A stretch of DNA of 64,000 bases, from assembly GCF_900142215.1 (NCBI RefSeq), contig NZ_FRAC01000009.1:248001-312000 (forward strand). The letters are read 5' to 3'. A program made the translations under genes and the position numbers. This document shows, piece by piece, positions 8,022-15,326 of this stretch (positions within the stretch are counted from its first letter, which is position 1; every line of letters begins with the position of its first letter). Source of the DNA: Anaerocolumna jejuensis DSM 15929 (GTDB lineage Bacteria; Bacillota; Clostridia; Lachnospirales; Lachnospiraceae). Under the pieces are notes generated by a model, which was not told the DNA's origin, did not search any database, and saw only the letters and a program-made list of their open reading frames with translations.

Positions 8022-9842
8022 TTATATTTCATATGGAATCCTGATAGTCACCACAGTCCCCTGCTCATCGGAAGCTACATGAAAATAACTGCCGCTGCCG
8101 TAATACAGCTTTAATCTTGTAATGACATTTCTCACACCTATGCTCGTTTCCACATTATCCCTTTTATAATCATAGTTATTAAACAGCTCCACTAATTCCC
8201 GGGCCATACCTTTCCCGTTATCCCTGACCTGGAGCTGAATACAGCTGTCAGATTGTTTTTCAATCAGGATATGGATTTCATCCTGCCCCCCAGCCCCCGG
8301 AAAGCCATGCACAATGGTATTTTCGATTAAGGGCTGCAGCAGCAGTTTATGTATCTTACTGCTCTTTAACCCCTCTTCCATATGAATGGCACATTGGAAG
8401 GAATAGCAATATCTCTCCTGCTGCAAATAGATATATTTTTTTAAATATTCCAGCTCTTCCTGAATAGTCACAATTTCATTGCTTTTTTGAATACTGTACC
8501 TTAAGATGGCGGCTAAGTGAATGAGCATCTTGCTGATATGGAACTCCTCATGCTCCACGGCCACCCAATTAATCGCATCCAGGGTATTATATAAAAAATG
8601 AGGGTTGATTTGTGCTTCCAGGGATTTGATTTCCGCATTCTTCTTCCGTACCAATGCTTCCTTTTCCTGCCGGTTGGATTCCTTTATCCGGACAATCATG
8701 TCGTTAAAATGGCGGGCAATTCTTGCAAATTCATCCTTCCCTTCCAGGGATATCTGTACATCATAATCTCCCTGATCCGTCTTTCTCATCCCGTATATGA
8801 TTTTCTTCACTGATTTATCGGTATCGGCTGCAAAAGACATGGCAATTAAGACACACATGCTGCCAAATAAAATTCCGATAAAGATAATAATCTTGGAAAT
8901 ATTCTGTACATCCTTTAATGCATAGGTTAGATTCTGTACGTTAATAAGGGTAAATACTCCGTCCTTTATACTGCTGCTATGTACTTCCAGCTGTTCTGCA
9001 TCCATAAAATGCTTATCCCGAAAGAATTTTTTGGTAACCTTTTCAATGCTGCCGTTACCGTACTCCTGATATATATTCAAGCCCACATAGGCTTCTAAGG
9101 GAAAGGAGATAATATCCCCCTCCCCATTTACCAAAAATGTTACATTGGAATGAGAATCCATACCTGCCGAATATACCTTGCGAAGAGCCTTTTCATCGAT
9201 GCATAAAATAATACTTCCAACGGGACCGTTCTTATAATTATTAAAGTCGGTCAGCTGGTGTGCTATGTAAAAATAATTTTTGCTCCCGTAATTCTTATCC
9301 GCCTTATGAATTGTATTGGAATAGATAGCATGCTTAACTTTTAGGGAATCCTTGAACATGGCATTTGTCCTTATATTATTCACATCAAAACAGAAGCTTT
9401 CCTCGCCGGACCGTGTAACCGTATCATAAAAGGTGGCATCCCCATTCAAACCAACTATGGCAGCTCCCAAAATCTCCGAATAAACATAAACAATATTTTC
9501 AAGCTTTTTCTCAATCTGATGCTTTGCCGGATAATAGTTCTTCGTATCCCAAACATTGATGTACTTTAAGTTATCAATGTAACTGTTGTCCGTATAGATA
9601 TCCAGCATAATATTATCATAGGCATGAAAAAAGCCCGCCACACTATTGCTGGATTGCTGGAGGTTCGCGCTGATTAATTCCTTGGTCTGCTTCTCAATAG
9701 TGGACGTACTTATTTTATATGATGTAAATTGGATAAGGCATATTGGTAGAATCGATATTAACAATAGCATAATCATTAATTTCGTAAACAGATTCAAGGA
9801 TAACAATATTTTGGCAATAGCTTTATGCATCATAGGAGCCAT
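8022..9842 (-). CDS. Sensor histidine kinase, YesM/LytS type
   Basis: 606 residues. Membrane helix at about 17-38, a large extracytoplasmic sensor (about 39-315, dCache-like by position), a second helix at about 315-338, HAMP at about 339-395, a His_kinase domain with phospho-acceptor His415 in NPHFLYNTLDAINW, and a C-terminal HATPase_c with LLLQPLIENTIVHG and DNGKGM. This is the standard YesM layout. Its start could be ATG 9842 or the ATG at 9833 (MHKAIAK). It is followed by the response regulator after 55 bases. The large sensor domain contrasts with the second kinase in this window (34603-35643), which has almost none. Confidence 0.93.
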   Translation of the reverse strand: MAPMMHKAIAKILLSLNLFTKLMIMLLLISILPICLIQFTSYKISTSTIEKQTKELISANLQQSSNSVAGFFHAYDNIMLDIYTDNSYIDNLKYINVWDTKNYYPAKHQIEKKLENIVYVYSEILGAAIVGLNGDATFYDTVTRSGEESFCFDVNNIRTNAMFKDSLKVKHAIYSNTIHKADKNYGSKNYFYIAHQLTDFNNYKNGPVGSIILCIDEKALRKVYSAGMDSHSNVTFLVNGEGDIISFPLEAYVGLNIYQEYGNGSIEKVTKKFFRDKHFMDAEQLEVHSSSIKDGVFTLINVQNLTYALKDVQNISKIIIFIGILFGSMCVLIAMSFAADTDKSVKKIIYGMRKTDQGDYDVQISLEGKDEFARIARHFNDMIVRIKESNRQEKEALVRKKNAEIKSLEAQINPHFLYNTLDAINWVAVEHEEFHISKMLIHLAAILRYSIQKSNEIVTIQEELEYLKKYIYLQQERYCYSFQCAIHMEEGLKSSKIHKLLLQPLIENTIVHGFPGAGGQDEIHILIEKQSDSCIQLQVRDNGKGMARELVELFNNYDYKRDNVETSIGVRNVITRLKLYYGSGSYFHVASDEQGTVVTIRIPYEI

Positions 9843-10296
9843 CCTTTTAATATGGTTATTTCAATCATCATGCCGTGTGCTGAATTTATATTTCATTGTA
9901 TAAAATACCGATAAATTTTAGGAAATTGAAATAGAATATGTAATTATTTTCCAATTTGATTATTAATAGATTATCACAAAATGTGAAAAATGTCATCCCT
10001 TTTCACATTTATTGTGTTGCAGAATTTTAAATTTAAGTAAGCACGGCTCCTTACATTGCCGGCTTTTTCATTTTATCAGACATTTCGGGATTTCAATTTT
10101 TTACTGGGGAATTTCAAATGCTTTGAACTAATAATTTGAATGGAATAAATAAACCTAGCTTATTCCTATGTATACCTGATTTGGATATCCAAAGTAAATC
10201 TCAGTTTTCAACTAAGTACCTTTTTATACTCCACATTCAATCAACGCAACATTTACTAAGATTAGTCCTACAAATGCCCTGTTTCAATATACCTAA
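9843..10296. other. Intergenic region upstream of the kinase operon; one imperfect inverted repeat
   Basis: AT-rich non-coding stretch. I see no convincing sigma-A promoter for the kinase operon. An imperfect inverted repeat at 9975-10016 has arms related as CACAAAATGTGAAAA and TTTTCACATTTATTGTG; its GTGAAAA/TTTTCAC core resembles the hairpin core of the repeat family at 5000 and 33645. The remainder shows no recognisable feature. Confidence 0.45.
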
Positions 10297-10507
10297 GGCA
10301 GTTTGCACAAAATAGAAAGCTTCCTGCGCCTATGGAAATGTATTAGAAGTCCTTTTCTCTGAAGCTTTTGTGCTATATCATCAAACAGATTGTTTGAGCT
10401 CAGCGAGTTATCTGTTTAATGATATGTCCAGCACAAAAGCTTCAGAGAATTAGGACTTCTTATACATTGGAATGAAGCAGGAAGCTTTCTATTTTGTGCA
10501 AACTGCC
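10297..10507. repeat. 211-bp near-perfect hairpin element (MITE-like or large structured RNA)
   Basis: The outer arms GGCAGTTTGCACAAAATAGA and its reverse complement pair exactly at 10297-10316 and 10488-10507. Pairing continues inward through GAAAGCTTCCTGC, AGAAGTCC and TCTGAAGCTTTTGTGCT to a short loop near 10391-10410, so almost the whole element folds into one long stem. There is no ORF of note. It sits between the kinase operon and the lipoprotein gene at 10551, both on the minus strand. No clear target-site duplication is visible. It fits a non-autonomous miniature inverted-repeat element, but could also be a transcribed structured RNA or terminator. Confidence 0.75.
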
Positions 10508-10550
10508 GCCCCATTGTGAAAACCTACCCATTTATCCACCTATTCCGCGC

Positions 10551-11366
10551 TTATTCATCCCCCACCTTCGCTTTCAACTCCATTACATACCCTCTGTCAT
10601 CTGCGTATATGATATTTTTTGCATTCTCCAGTGCTCTTTCCGAAATGGAATATTCTAATACAAAGCCGTCAATGCTGGTATCATAATCGATTTCATCAAA
10701 GTAATCATAGATTGCGTCTGTCTGAAATCCTTCCTTCTCTTTAAAATTAACAAACAGCATATATACATCGCTTTCCGTATTTTGAAAGGGAGCAATTACT
10801 TTTTCCCACTCTTCCTTTTTTATACCGTTATAATCCGAATCAATAGACCGGTAAGTCAGTCTGATACTGTAGTCCCCTGATTCCAACAGCTCTTTGTATG
10901 TCTTTATGCCCGGCATGAGAAAGCTGGCTATGTAAGTATCCTCATATTTTCTAGAATATAATTCCATTTTACAGTCCACAAATTCAGCAGCTTTTACTTT
11001 CTCTTTCCCGTATTCCAGGAAAGAATCCATAACAGCGCTAATGTTTTCTTTTGTCAGTACCTCATCCGTATGTACATTATAAATGATATCAAATTCGTTA
11101 TCGTCTGTGGATACCGTTGCCTTTACAAAACCACTTGCCACTTTATCAAAATTCGGAACAGTTGAATCATATCTTTCATAAGCATAGCAGGCTTTGAAAT
11201 CAGATGCTTTGGCTTTCCTGCCATAGGTCTCTCTTACATATTCCCTGATTAATTTCTCGCCCTTTTTTAGCTCTTCCTTTCCCTTCTCTCTTTCCTCTGT
11301 GCTAATGCAGGCTGTTAAAGAAAATAACAGCAGGGTTATAAAGCCAAACAGTGTAATCTTTTTCAT
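10551..11366 (-). CDS. Hypothetical lipoprotein, unrecognised family
   Basis: 271 residues from ATG 11366, which has GGGAG about 6 bases upstream; an earlier in-frame ATG at 11432 would bury the signal peptide. N-terminal MKKITLFGF, a hydrophobic core and lipobox LTAC indicate a lipoprotein. The mature part is Glu/Lys-rich, starts with a charged helix (TEEREKGKEELKKGEKLI) and is otherwise mixed alpha/beta. I do not recognise the family. It is a single minus-strand gene beside the sigma factor/holin/hydrolase cassette and could be an envelope-protecting factor, but nothing in the sequence proves that. Confidence 0.7.
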   Translation of the reverse strand: MKKITLFGFITLLLFSLTACISTEEREKGKEELKKGEKLIREYVRETYGRKAKASDFKACYAYERYDSTVPNFDKVASGFVKATVSTDDNEFDIIYNVHTDEVLTKENISAVMDSFLEYGKEKVKAAEFVDCKMELYSRKYEDTYIASFLMPGIKTYKELLESGDYSIRLTYRSIDSDYNGIKKEEWEKVIAPFQNTESDVYMLFVNFKEKEGFQTDAIYDYFDEIDYDTSIDGFVLEYSISERALENAKNIIYADDRGYVMELKAKVGDE

Positions 11367-11922
11367 AAAATCTCCCTTTTGTATTTTTTTGCAGCGCTTA
11401 TTGGTATAAAGTTCCGCTGGTATTTCTTTCAATTCAATTTTAATCGAAAGTGCTGTAAGCTCTGTCCTGTAAGTCCAAAATATTCTAATTATTCTATTCT
11501 AATATGTAAGAATGCAGATATCAAGCTGTTTTTAACCAGGCTGTATTCCATTCTGAAAGCTCTATAAAACATATCTTCTATGTTTCAGTACATTGTTCGA
11601 AAATATTTTATTTTTGAATAAATTGGCCCTTTCTGAAGTCTTTCCGAAAATAAATGCTTTCCTTGCAATAAATTCGCCTCAAATTTAGGAATATATGTAA
11701 ATAATTGTTGCATTATCCCATATTAATTGTCTTTAGTTTATATAAGGGCTGATGAACGCTTCTCGTTTTAGCCCGTAAAAATTCATAGTAACTCACGAAC
11801 ATGCAGCCTAACCCGTTTTAACTTAAAAATAATTTAGTGTAACCAAAAATCAAAATTTATTTTCCATATGTTTACAATCCTGTGGTTTCCATCTCTTTAT
11901 TAGTCGAAAGGTGGAAATAAAT
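11367..11922. other. Divergent intergenic region before the sigma-factor gene
   Basis: AT-rich non-coding stretch between the divergent lipoprotein and sigma-factor genes. Apart from the TTTACA-N16-CTCTTT promoter at 11871-11898 and the ribosome binding site just before 11923, I see no repeat, RNA gene or ORF with coding character. Confidence 0.5.
11871..11898 (+). promoter_or_regulatory. TcdR-type promoter P1 (TTTACA-N16-CTCTTT) for sigma factor and holin
   Basis: TTTACA at 11871-11876, 16-bp spacer, CTCTTT at 11893-11898 followed by ATTA. This is the -35/-10 layout reported for TcdR-family sigma factors (TTTACA with a CTCTTT-like -10). The same layout with the same spacer occurs at 13673 and 17570. 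It lies 25 bases upstream of the sigma-factor start, so autoregulation is likely. Confidence 0.8.
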
Positions 11923-12468
11923 ATGATAATTGATGTTATAACTAAAATACAAAACGGAGATAGTAATTCAACTTTAGAGCTCATAGAAAAATTTAATCCG
12001 TTGCTGAAAAAATATGCTCACATGCTCTATTATGAAGATGCCTATAATGATCTCCTGGCGGACTTTATCGAATTACTTTCCTGTGTAAGGATTGACAGGA
12101 TAAAAAATAAGGATGATGGGGGCATGACAGCTTATATTGCTGCTTCCATGCATAGCAGTTACGTTAAAAAGCTGATAAAACAAAAACAGTTGCATCGATT
12201 TATTATTTATTCGGATTTATCAGAAAATGAATTGCATTATATTGACGCCTTAAATGCTACAAACGATACCTACATAAACAATGAGCTGGATTTGTTAAAA
12301 AACCTATTAACGGCTTCCGAATTTATAATTATTAAAATGATTTTTTATGATGGCTACTCTGTTACGGAAACCGCAAATGCCAATAGCATTACCAGGCAGG
12401 CGGTTAACCAGATGAAAAACCGGGCTTTAAAAAAGCTGAAACTGGTGTTTTCGGACAAGCAAACTTAG
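11923..12468 (+). CDS. TcdR/UviA/BotR-family alternative RNA polymerase sigma factor
   Basis: 181 residues, the size of TcdR (184) and UviA. The segment FNPLLKKYAHMLYYEDAYNDLL aligns by eye with the region-2 segment of TcdR, and SITRQAVNQMKNRALKKLK near the C-terminus matches the region-4 helix-turn-helix of TcdR (KISRQAVNKAKNRAFKKIK). ATG 11923 has GAAAGGTGG about 8 bases upstream; an in-frame GTG at 11911 lies within that ribosome binding site. The next gene, 10 bases on, is a TcdE-type holin, the partner seen in clostridial toxin loci. Its own promoter and those of two cell-wall hydrolase genes carry the TcdR-type motif, so I infer it controls all three units. Family assignment is from remembered motifs, not a search. 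Confidence 0.88.
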   Translation: MIIDVITKIQNGDSNSTLELIEKFNPLLKKYAHMLYYEDAYNDLLADFIELLSCVRIDRIKNKDDGGMTAYIAASMHSSYVKKLIKQKQLHRFIIYSDLSENELHYIDALNATNDTYINNELDLLKNLLTASEFIIIKMIFYDGYSVTETANANSITRQAVNQMKNRALKKLKLVFSDKQT

Positions 12469-12478
12469 GAGGTGAATT

Positions 12479-12880
12479 ATGGAACAAATACTGGACTATG
12501 TTAAATTCATCCTTGCATTTGCAGGAGGCATTATCGGCTGGATTTTTGGCGGTTTTGATTCTCTTATATATGCACTGATTGCCTTTGTCACTATTGATTA
12601 CATCACCGGCATTTTATTGGCAATCCGGGATAAAAAGGTATCAAGTGATATTGGATTTAAGGGTATTGTGAAAAAATTTCTGATTTTCCTGATCGTATCC
12701 ATGGGCAACATCATTGATTATTACATTCTTGGGACAGGAACTACCCTTCGAACTCTGATAATAATGTTCTACTTGTCAAACGAAGGAATCAGCATTTTGG
12801 AAAATGCCGGCCAGCTGGGTTTACCGATTCCGAAAAAGCTTAAAAGTGCCATACAAAAACTAAATGACAATAATGAATAG
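12479..12880 (+). CDS. TcdE/UviB-type holin (Phage_holin_4 family)
   Basis: 133 residues with three to four hydrophobic segments (about 8-25, 28-48, 65-85, 90-108). The family signature TIDYITGILLAIRDKKVSSD aligns with the TcdE segment SFDTLLGCLSAIKSRKFNSS, and the tail LGLPIPKKLKSAIQKL matches the GLPVPKRLK end typical of toxin-secretion/phage-lysis holins. AGGAGG lies 5 bases before ATG 12479. It is co-transcribed with the TcdR-like gene. Such holins form membrane lesions that release leaderless toxins or endolysins; here the likely cargo is the two leaderless hydrolases at 13746 and 17650. No phage structural genes are near. Confidence 0.92.
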   Translation: MEQILDYVKFILAFAGGIIGWIFGGFDSLIYALIAFVTIDYITGILLAIRDKKVSSDIGFKGIVKKFLIFLIVSMGNIIDYYILGTGTTLRTLIIMFYLSNEGISILENAGQLGLPIPKKLKSAIQKLNDNNE

Positions 12881-12892
12881 CTCCACTAAAAT

Positions 12893-12916
12893 GCCGGCTT
12901 GCACAAGCCGGCTTTT
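12893..12916 (+). terminator. Rho-independent terminator after the holin gene
   Basis: Stem GCCGGCTTG/CAAGCCGGC with a 2-base gap in the loop, followed by TTTT. It ends the sigma factor-holin transcript before the second sigma-like gene. Confidence 0.8.
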
Positions 12917-13062
12917 GGCAACCTTTAAAACAGTAAGACTATTTCCTGCTTGCGCTTTCGATGTGATATTTGATAAGCTCTAATCACCAATTCAAAAAAC
13001 TTAAAATTAACTTCAATCACACCAGTTTATTAATCACAAGATGATAATAAGTAATTGCAGTA

Positions 13063-13090
13063 CCTTACAATTATCTTATTTACTGTAAGG
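13063..13090 (+). promoter_or_regulatory. Inverted repeat overlapping the translation-initiation region of the second sigma gene
   Basis: CCTTACA at 13063-13069 and TGTAAGG at 13084-13090 form a 7-bp inverted repeat directly before the GGGGGG-type ribosome binding site of the gene at 13105. It may be an operator or an RNA hairpin. No TTTACA-N16-CTCTTT motif precedes this gene. Confidence 0.45.
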
Positions 13091-13104
13091 AAGGGGGGAA
13101 TACT

Positions 13105-13662
13105 TTGAAAGCCCTTTATGCCGCACAACTCGATGAGGATGACAGAACCTTCATACTTCATTTATATAAAAACTATTACAATTTTGCAAGAAAAAATATT
13201 TATACTATGATACATAACAATAATGACATTGAAGATTTAATAGACGAAGTATTTATAAAATTAATTGAAAAAATAAATGTACTTCGTACCCTTAACGACG
13301 GCAAAATTACCGCCTATATTTTCTATACAATTAAACATGTCACCCTCAATTACATAAAGCATCAGCATATTGAAAATAAGCATATGTATATCAGCAAAAA
13401 TATGGATTCGGATGAAAATTTATTCTATACTGATTCGGATATCGTTGAAAAACTTGTACGGCAGGAAGAACTGCTTGCATTATGTGACACCCTTTCCCAT
13501 TTGCCGCGAAACCAGAAAGAATTGCTTTACTTTAAATATAACCTTGAAATGAGTAATAAGGAAATTGCCGAACTGCTTGGCATTTCTCCTGATAGCGTCC
13601 GGGAATACCTGACCCGGGCAAGACGCAGTGCAAAAAAGCTCATGGAAAAGGAACGGAAATAG
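13105..13662 (+). CDS. ECF-like sigma-70 family factor
   Basis: 185 residues. A region-2-like segment (FILHLYKNYYNFARKNIYTM, then DIEDLIDEVFIKLIEKI) and a C-terminal region-4 helix-turn-helix (LPRNQKELLYFKYNLEMSNK and IAELLGISPDSVREYLTRAR) give the ECF sigma pattern. Translation probably starts at TTG 13105, with a G-rich site (GGGGGG) about 6 bases upstream. No anti-sigma gene is adjacent. It lies between the TcdR-like/holin transcript and the GH73-like hydrolase, so it may add a second input to the cassette, but its targets cannot be read from the sequence. Confidence 0.85.
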   Translation: MKALYAAQLDEDDRTFILHLYKNYYNFARKNIYTMIHNNNDIEDLIDEVFIKLIEKINVLRTLNDGKITAYIFYTIKHVTLNYIKHQHIENKHMYISKNMDSDENLFYTDSDIVEKLVRQEELLALCDTLSHLPRNQKELLYFKYNLEMSNKEIAELLGISPDSVREYLTRARRSAKKLMEKERK

Positions 13663-13672
13663 ATTATCCGTG

Positions 13673-13700
13673 TTTACATATTGCTTTTATTTCTCTCTTT
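13673..13700 (+). promoter_or_regulatory. TcdR-type promoter P2 (TTTACA-N16-CTCTTT) for the GH73-like hydrolase
   Basis: TTTACA at 13673-13678, 16-bp spacer, CTCTTT at 13695-13700 followed by ATTA, identical in layout to P1 and P3. It starts 11 bases after the second sigma gene ends and is 45 bases upstream of the hydrolase start. Confidence 0.8.
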
Positions 13701-13745
13701 ATTAAGTAGACTTGCAAGTCAAAATTATTGAAGGAGGAAAATAAA

Positions 13746-14297
13746 ATGGCAAAAACAGCTATACCCACAACTAAAGTAACCTGTAAAGATGGCACTACTG
13801 ATTATTCCGTTGGCATTAACAGCAATACAAATGCAGATGATAAGGTTCAGGCATTTGTAGATTGTTTTAAAGGTGTTGCTAATAATGCAAGTTCTACCTG
13901 CCACGGATTACCTTTAAAACTGATTTTAGCTCAATGGGGCGGTGAATGCGGCTGGGCTACCGGCAGCACCCAAAAATCCAACCAGAATTTTTCGAATATG
14001 GTCTATACCAGCTCAACGAATCCCGTAGGAAATATTGGCTCCGGTCTGAGTGGCTGGGCGAAATTTGAAGGAAGGTACAAGCATGCTATCGGCTATGCGT
14101 ATTTCTTTATTAACAATTCAAGATATGCATCCTTAATCGGATATTTACAGTATTGTGAAACTTCCCATGCCACCCCCGATGCAGATACCTGTGCCAGAAA
14201 TATTGCCGATGCCGGCTTCGGCGGTTCAGACCATGATGCATATTATTCAAGTCTTGTTTCATGGATGAAAACATTGGCTAATCATGCAACGATCTAA
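13746..14297 (+). CDS. Leaderless GH73-like (glucosaminidase/lysozyme-fold) cell-wall hydrolase
   Basis: 183 residues from ATG 13746, with AAGGAGG 8 bases upstream. No signal peptide: the N-terminus MAKTAIPTTKVTC is polar. The core LKLILAQWGGECGWATGS matches the catalytic-Glu motif of the GH73/glucosaminidase fold (compare AQAALESGWG), putting the probable catalytic Glu at residue 67. Segments after it (NFSNMVY, FEGRYKHAIGYAYFFINNSRYASLIGYL, ARNIADAGF) fit the rest of such a domain. There is no wall-binding domain. The promoter is of the TcdR type, so co-expression with the holin is expected and release through it is inferred. It could act as an endolysin, an autolysin or a bacteriolysin against neighbours. 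Confidence 0.8.
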   Translation: MAKTAIPTTKVTCKDGTTDYSVGINSNTNADDKVQAFVDCFKGVANNASSTCHGLPLKLILAQWGGECGWATGSTQKSNQNFSNMVYTSSTNPVGNIGSGLSGWAKFEGRYKHAIGYAYFFINNSRYASLIGYLQYCETSHATPDADTCARNIADAGFGGSDHDAYYSSLVSWMKTLANHATI

Positions 14298-14307
14298 ATG
14301 ATATAAG

Positions 14308-14345
14308 AAAAAGGCGCAGATGAAATCCATCATCTGCGCTTTTTT
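14308..14345 (+). terminator. Rho-independent terminator after the GH73-like gene
   Basis: Stem GCGCAGATG/CATCTGCGC with an 8-base loop, followed by a run of Ts. The preceding A-run makes it usable on the minus strand too, where the convergent lipoprotein gene ends at 14372. Confidence 0.85.
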
Positions 14346-14371
14346 CAGCTTTATATAAATTAATTCCCCTC

Positions 14372-15001
14372 TTAAAGCCCTGCTTTTATCCTTAACAAAA
14401 TGTCAATTTCCTTTTTTAACCACTCCCCGTAACCGGGTAAGACTGTAATATTCCATTGGGAGTCCTTATCGGGATTTTGTATGCCAAAGACAGCATCGGA
14501 GACATTGTCCGGGTCAACATACAGTATTATATCTTTATGCTTTACCGCATTTTCGCCTTCCTTCGGTAAATATGGGTCACATACAAGGCGGATCCAGGTA
14601 TACTTATTATTTGTTTCATCCGTTGTATAGTTATTATGGATTACCTTATTAATATCCTTTATTATAGGTACTTCGGAAATGTCCTTATCCGTACCCGTTT
14701 CATTAATTCCCGCTCCGCCCCTTGGAACAATCCATAATAAATCTTCAATATCCTGAAGTAATCCCTCCCTGGCTATTTCATCCTTCTTAAAAGAAAAACA
14801 ATCGGCCTCTCTCTGTACGATCATTTCCTTACACTGTAGCTGCCCGCTTTCAGTATTTGTATTTTCATTGTTTTCACTTACATTGGAAGAAGGCTGATCT
14901 GCCAATGTACTAGAATTATCCTTGTCTTTCTTGGAACAGCCTATTATTAAAAATGTGTTAAAGCAGATAAGTAATACATAAATAAATATTCTTCTTTTCA
15001 T
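14372..15001 (-). CDS. Hypothetical lipoprotein, unrecognised family
   Basis: 209 residues. Signal peptide MKRRIFIYVLLICFNTFL with lipobox LIIGC, then a Ser/Asn/Thr-rich linker (about 25-55) and a small globular part containing ARGGAG-like PRGGAGINETG and VCDPYLPKEGE segments. GAGGG lies about 6 bases upstream of ATG 15001. I do not recognise the family. It converges on the leaderless GH73-like hydrolase. A surface lipoprotein next to a wall hydrolase could protect the producer, but this is only positional inference; no lysozyme-inhibitor motif is visible. Confidence 0.7.
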   Translation of the reverse strand: MKRRIFIYVLLICFNTFLIIGCSKKDKDNSSTLADQPSSNVSENNENTNTESGQLQCKEMIVQREADCFSFKKDEIAREGLLQDIEDLLWIVPRGGAGINETGTDKDISEVPIIKDINKVIHNNYTTDETNNKYTWIRLVCDPYLPKEGENAVKHKDIILYVDPDNVSDAVFGIQNPDKDSQWNITVLPGYGEWLKKEIDILLRIKAGL

Positions 15002-15326
15002 TTTGCCCTCCCTCTGGCATTACACTTGCAGGCAGTATATTAACTGCCTGTTATACGAATTAAATACTTCCATTTCCATTTTTATTCCCATGCTTATCGC
15101 AAGCCTGCTTGCGATACCTCCCAAATTAAATTAAAAAATTGCTCTTCCTTTGCATGCCGTGTCTTCTTGCAGATGCAGCACTGCCACAAATTAGGGTGCG
15201 AAATGTCTTTTATTTCACACGGATTAACATACATATCATAAGCATACTTGCAATGCCAGGGCACTTTTCAATCTAATTATCCCTCAAGGAATAAAGACTC
15301 CAAATTATATCTTAGCAGTGATAAAA
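15002..15326. other. Intergenic region containing a degenerate copy of the GTGTGAAA-type repeat
   Basis: At 15141-15220 the order TTGCAT, CACTGCCACAAATTA, GTGCGAAA and TTTCACAC parallels the element at 5000-5085, with many substitutions. A separate small dyad CGCAAG/CTTGCG occurs near 15097-15112. No ORF or RNA gene is apparent. Confidence 0.45.
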
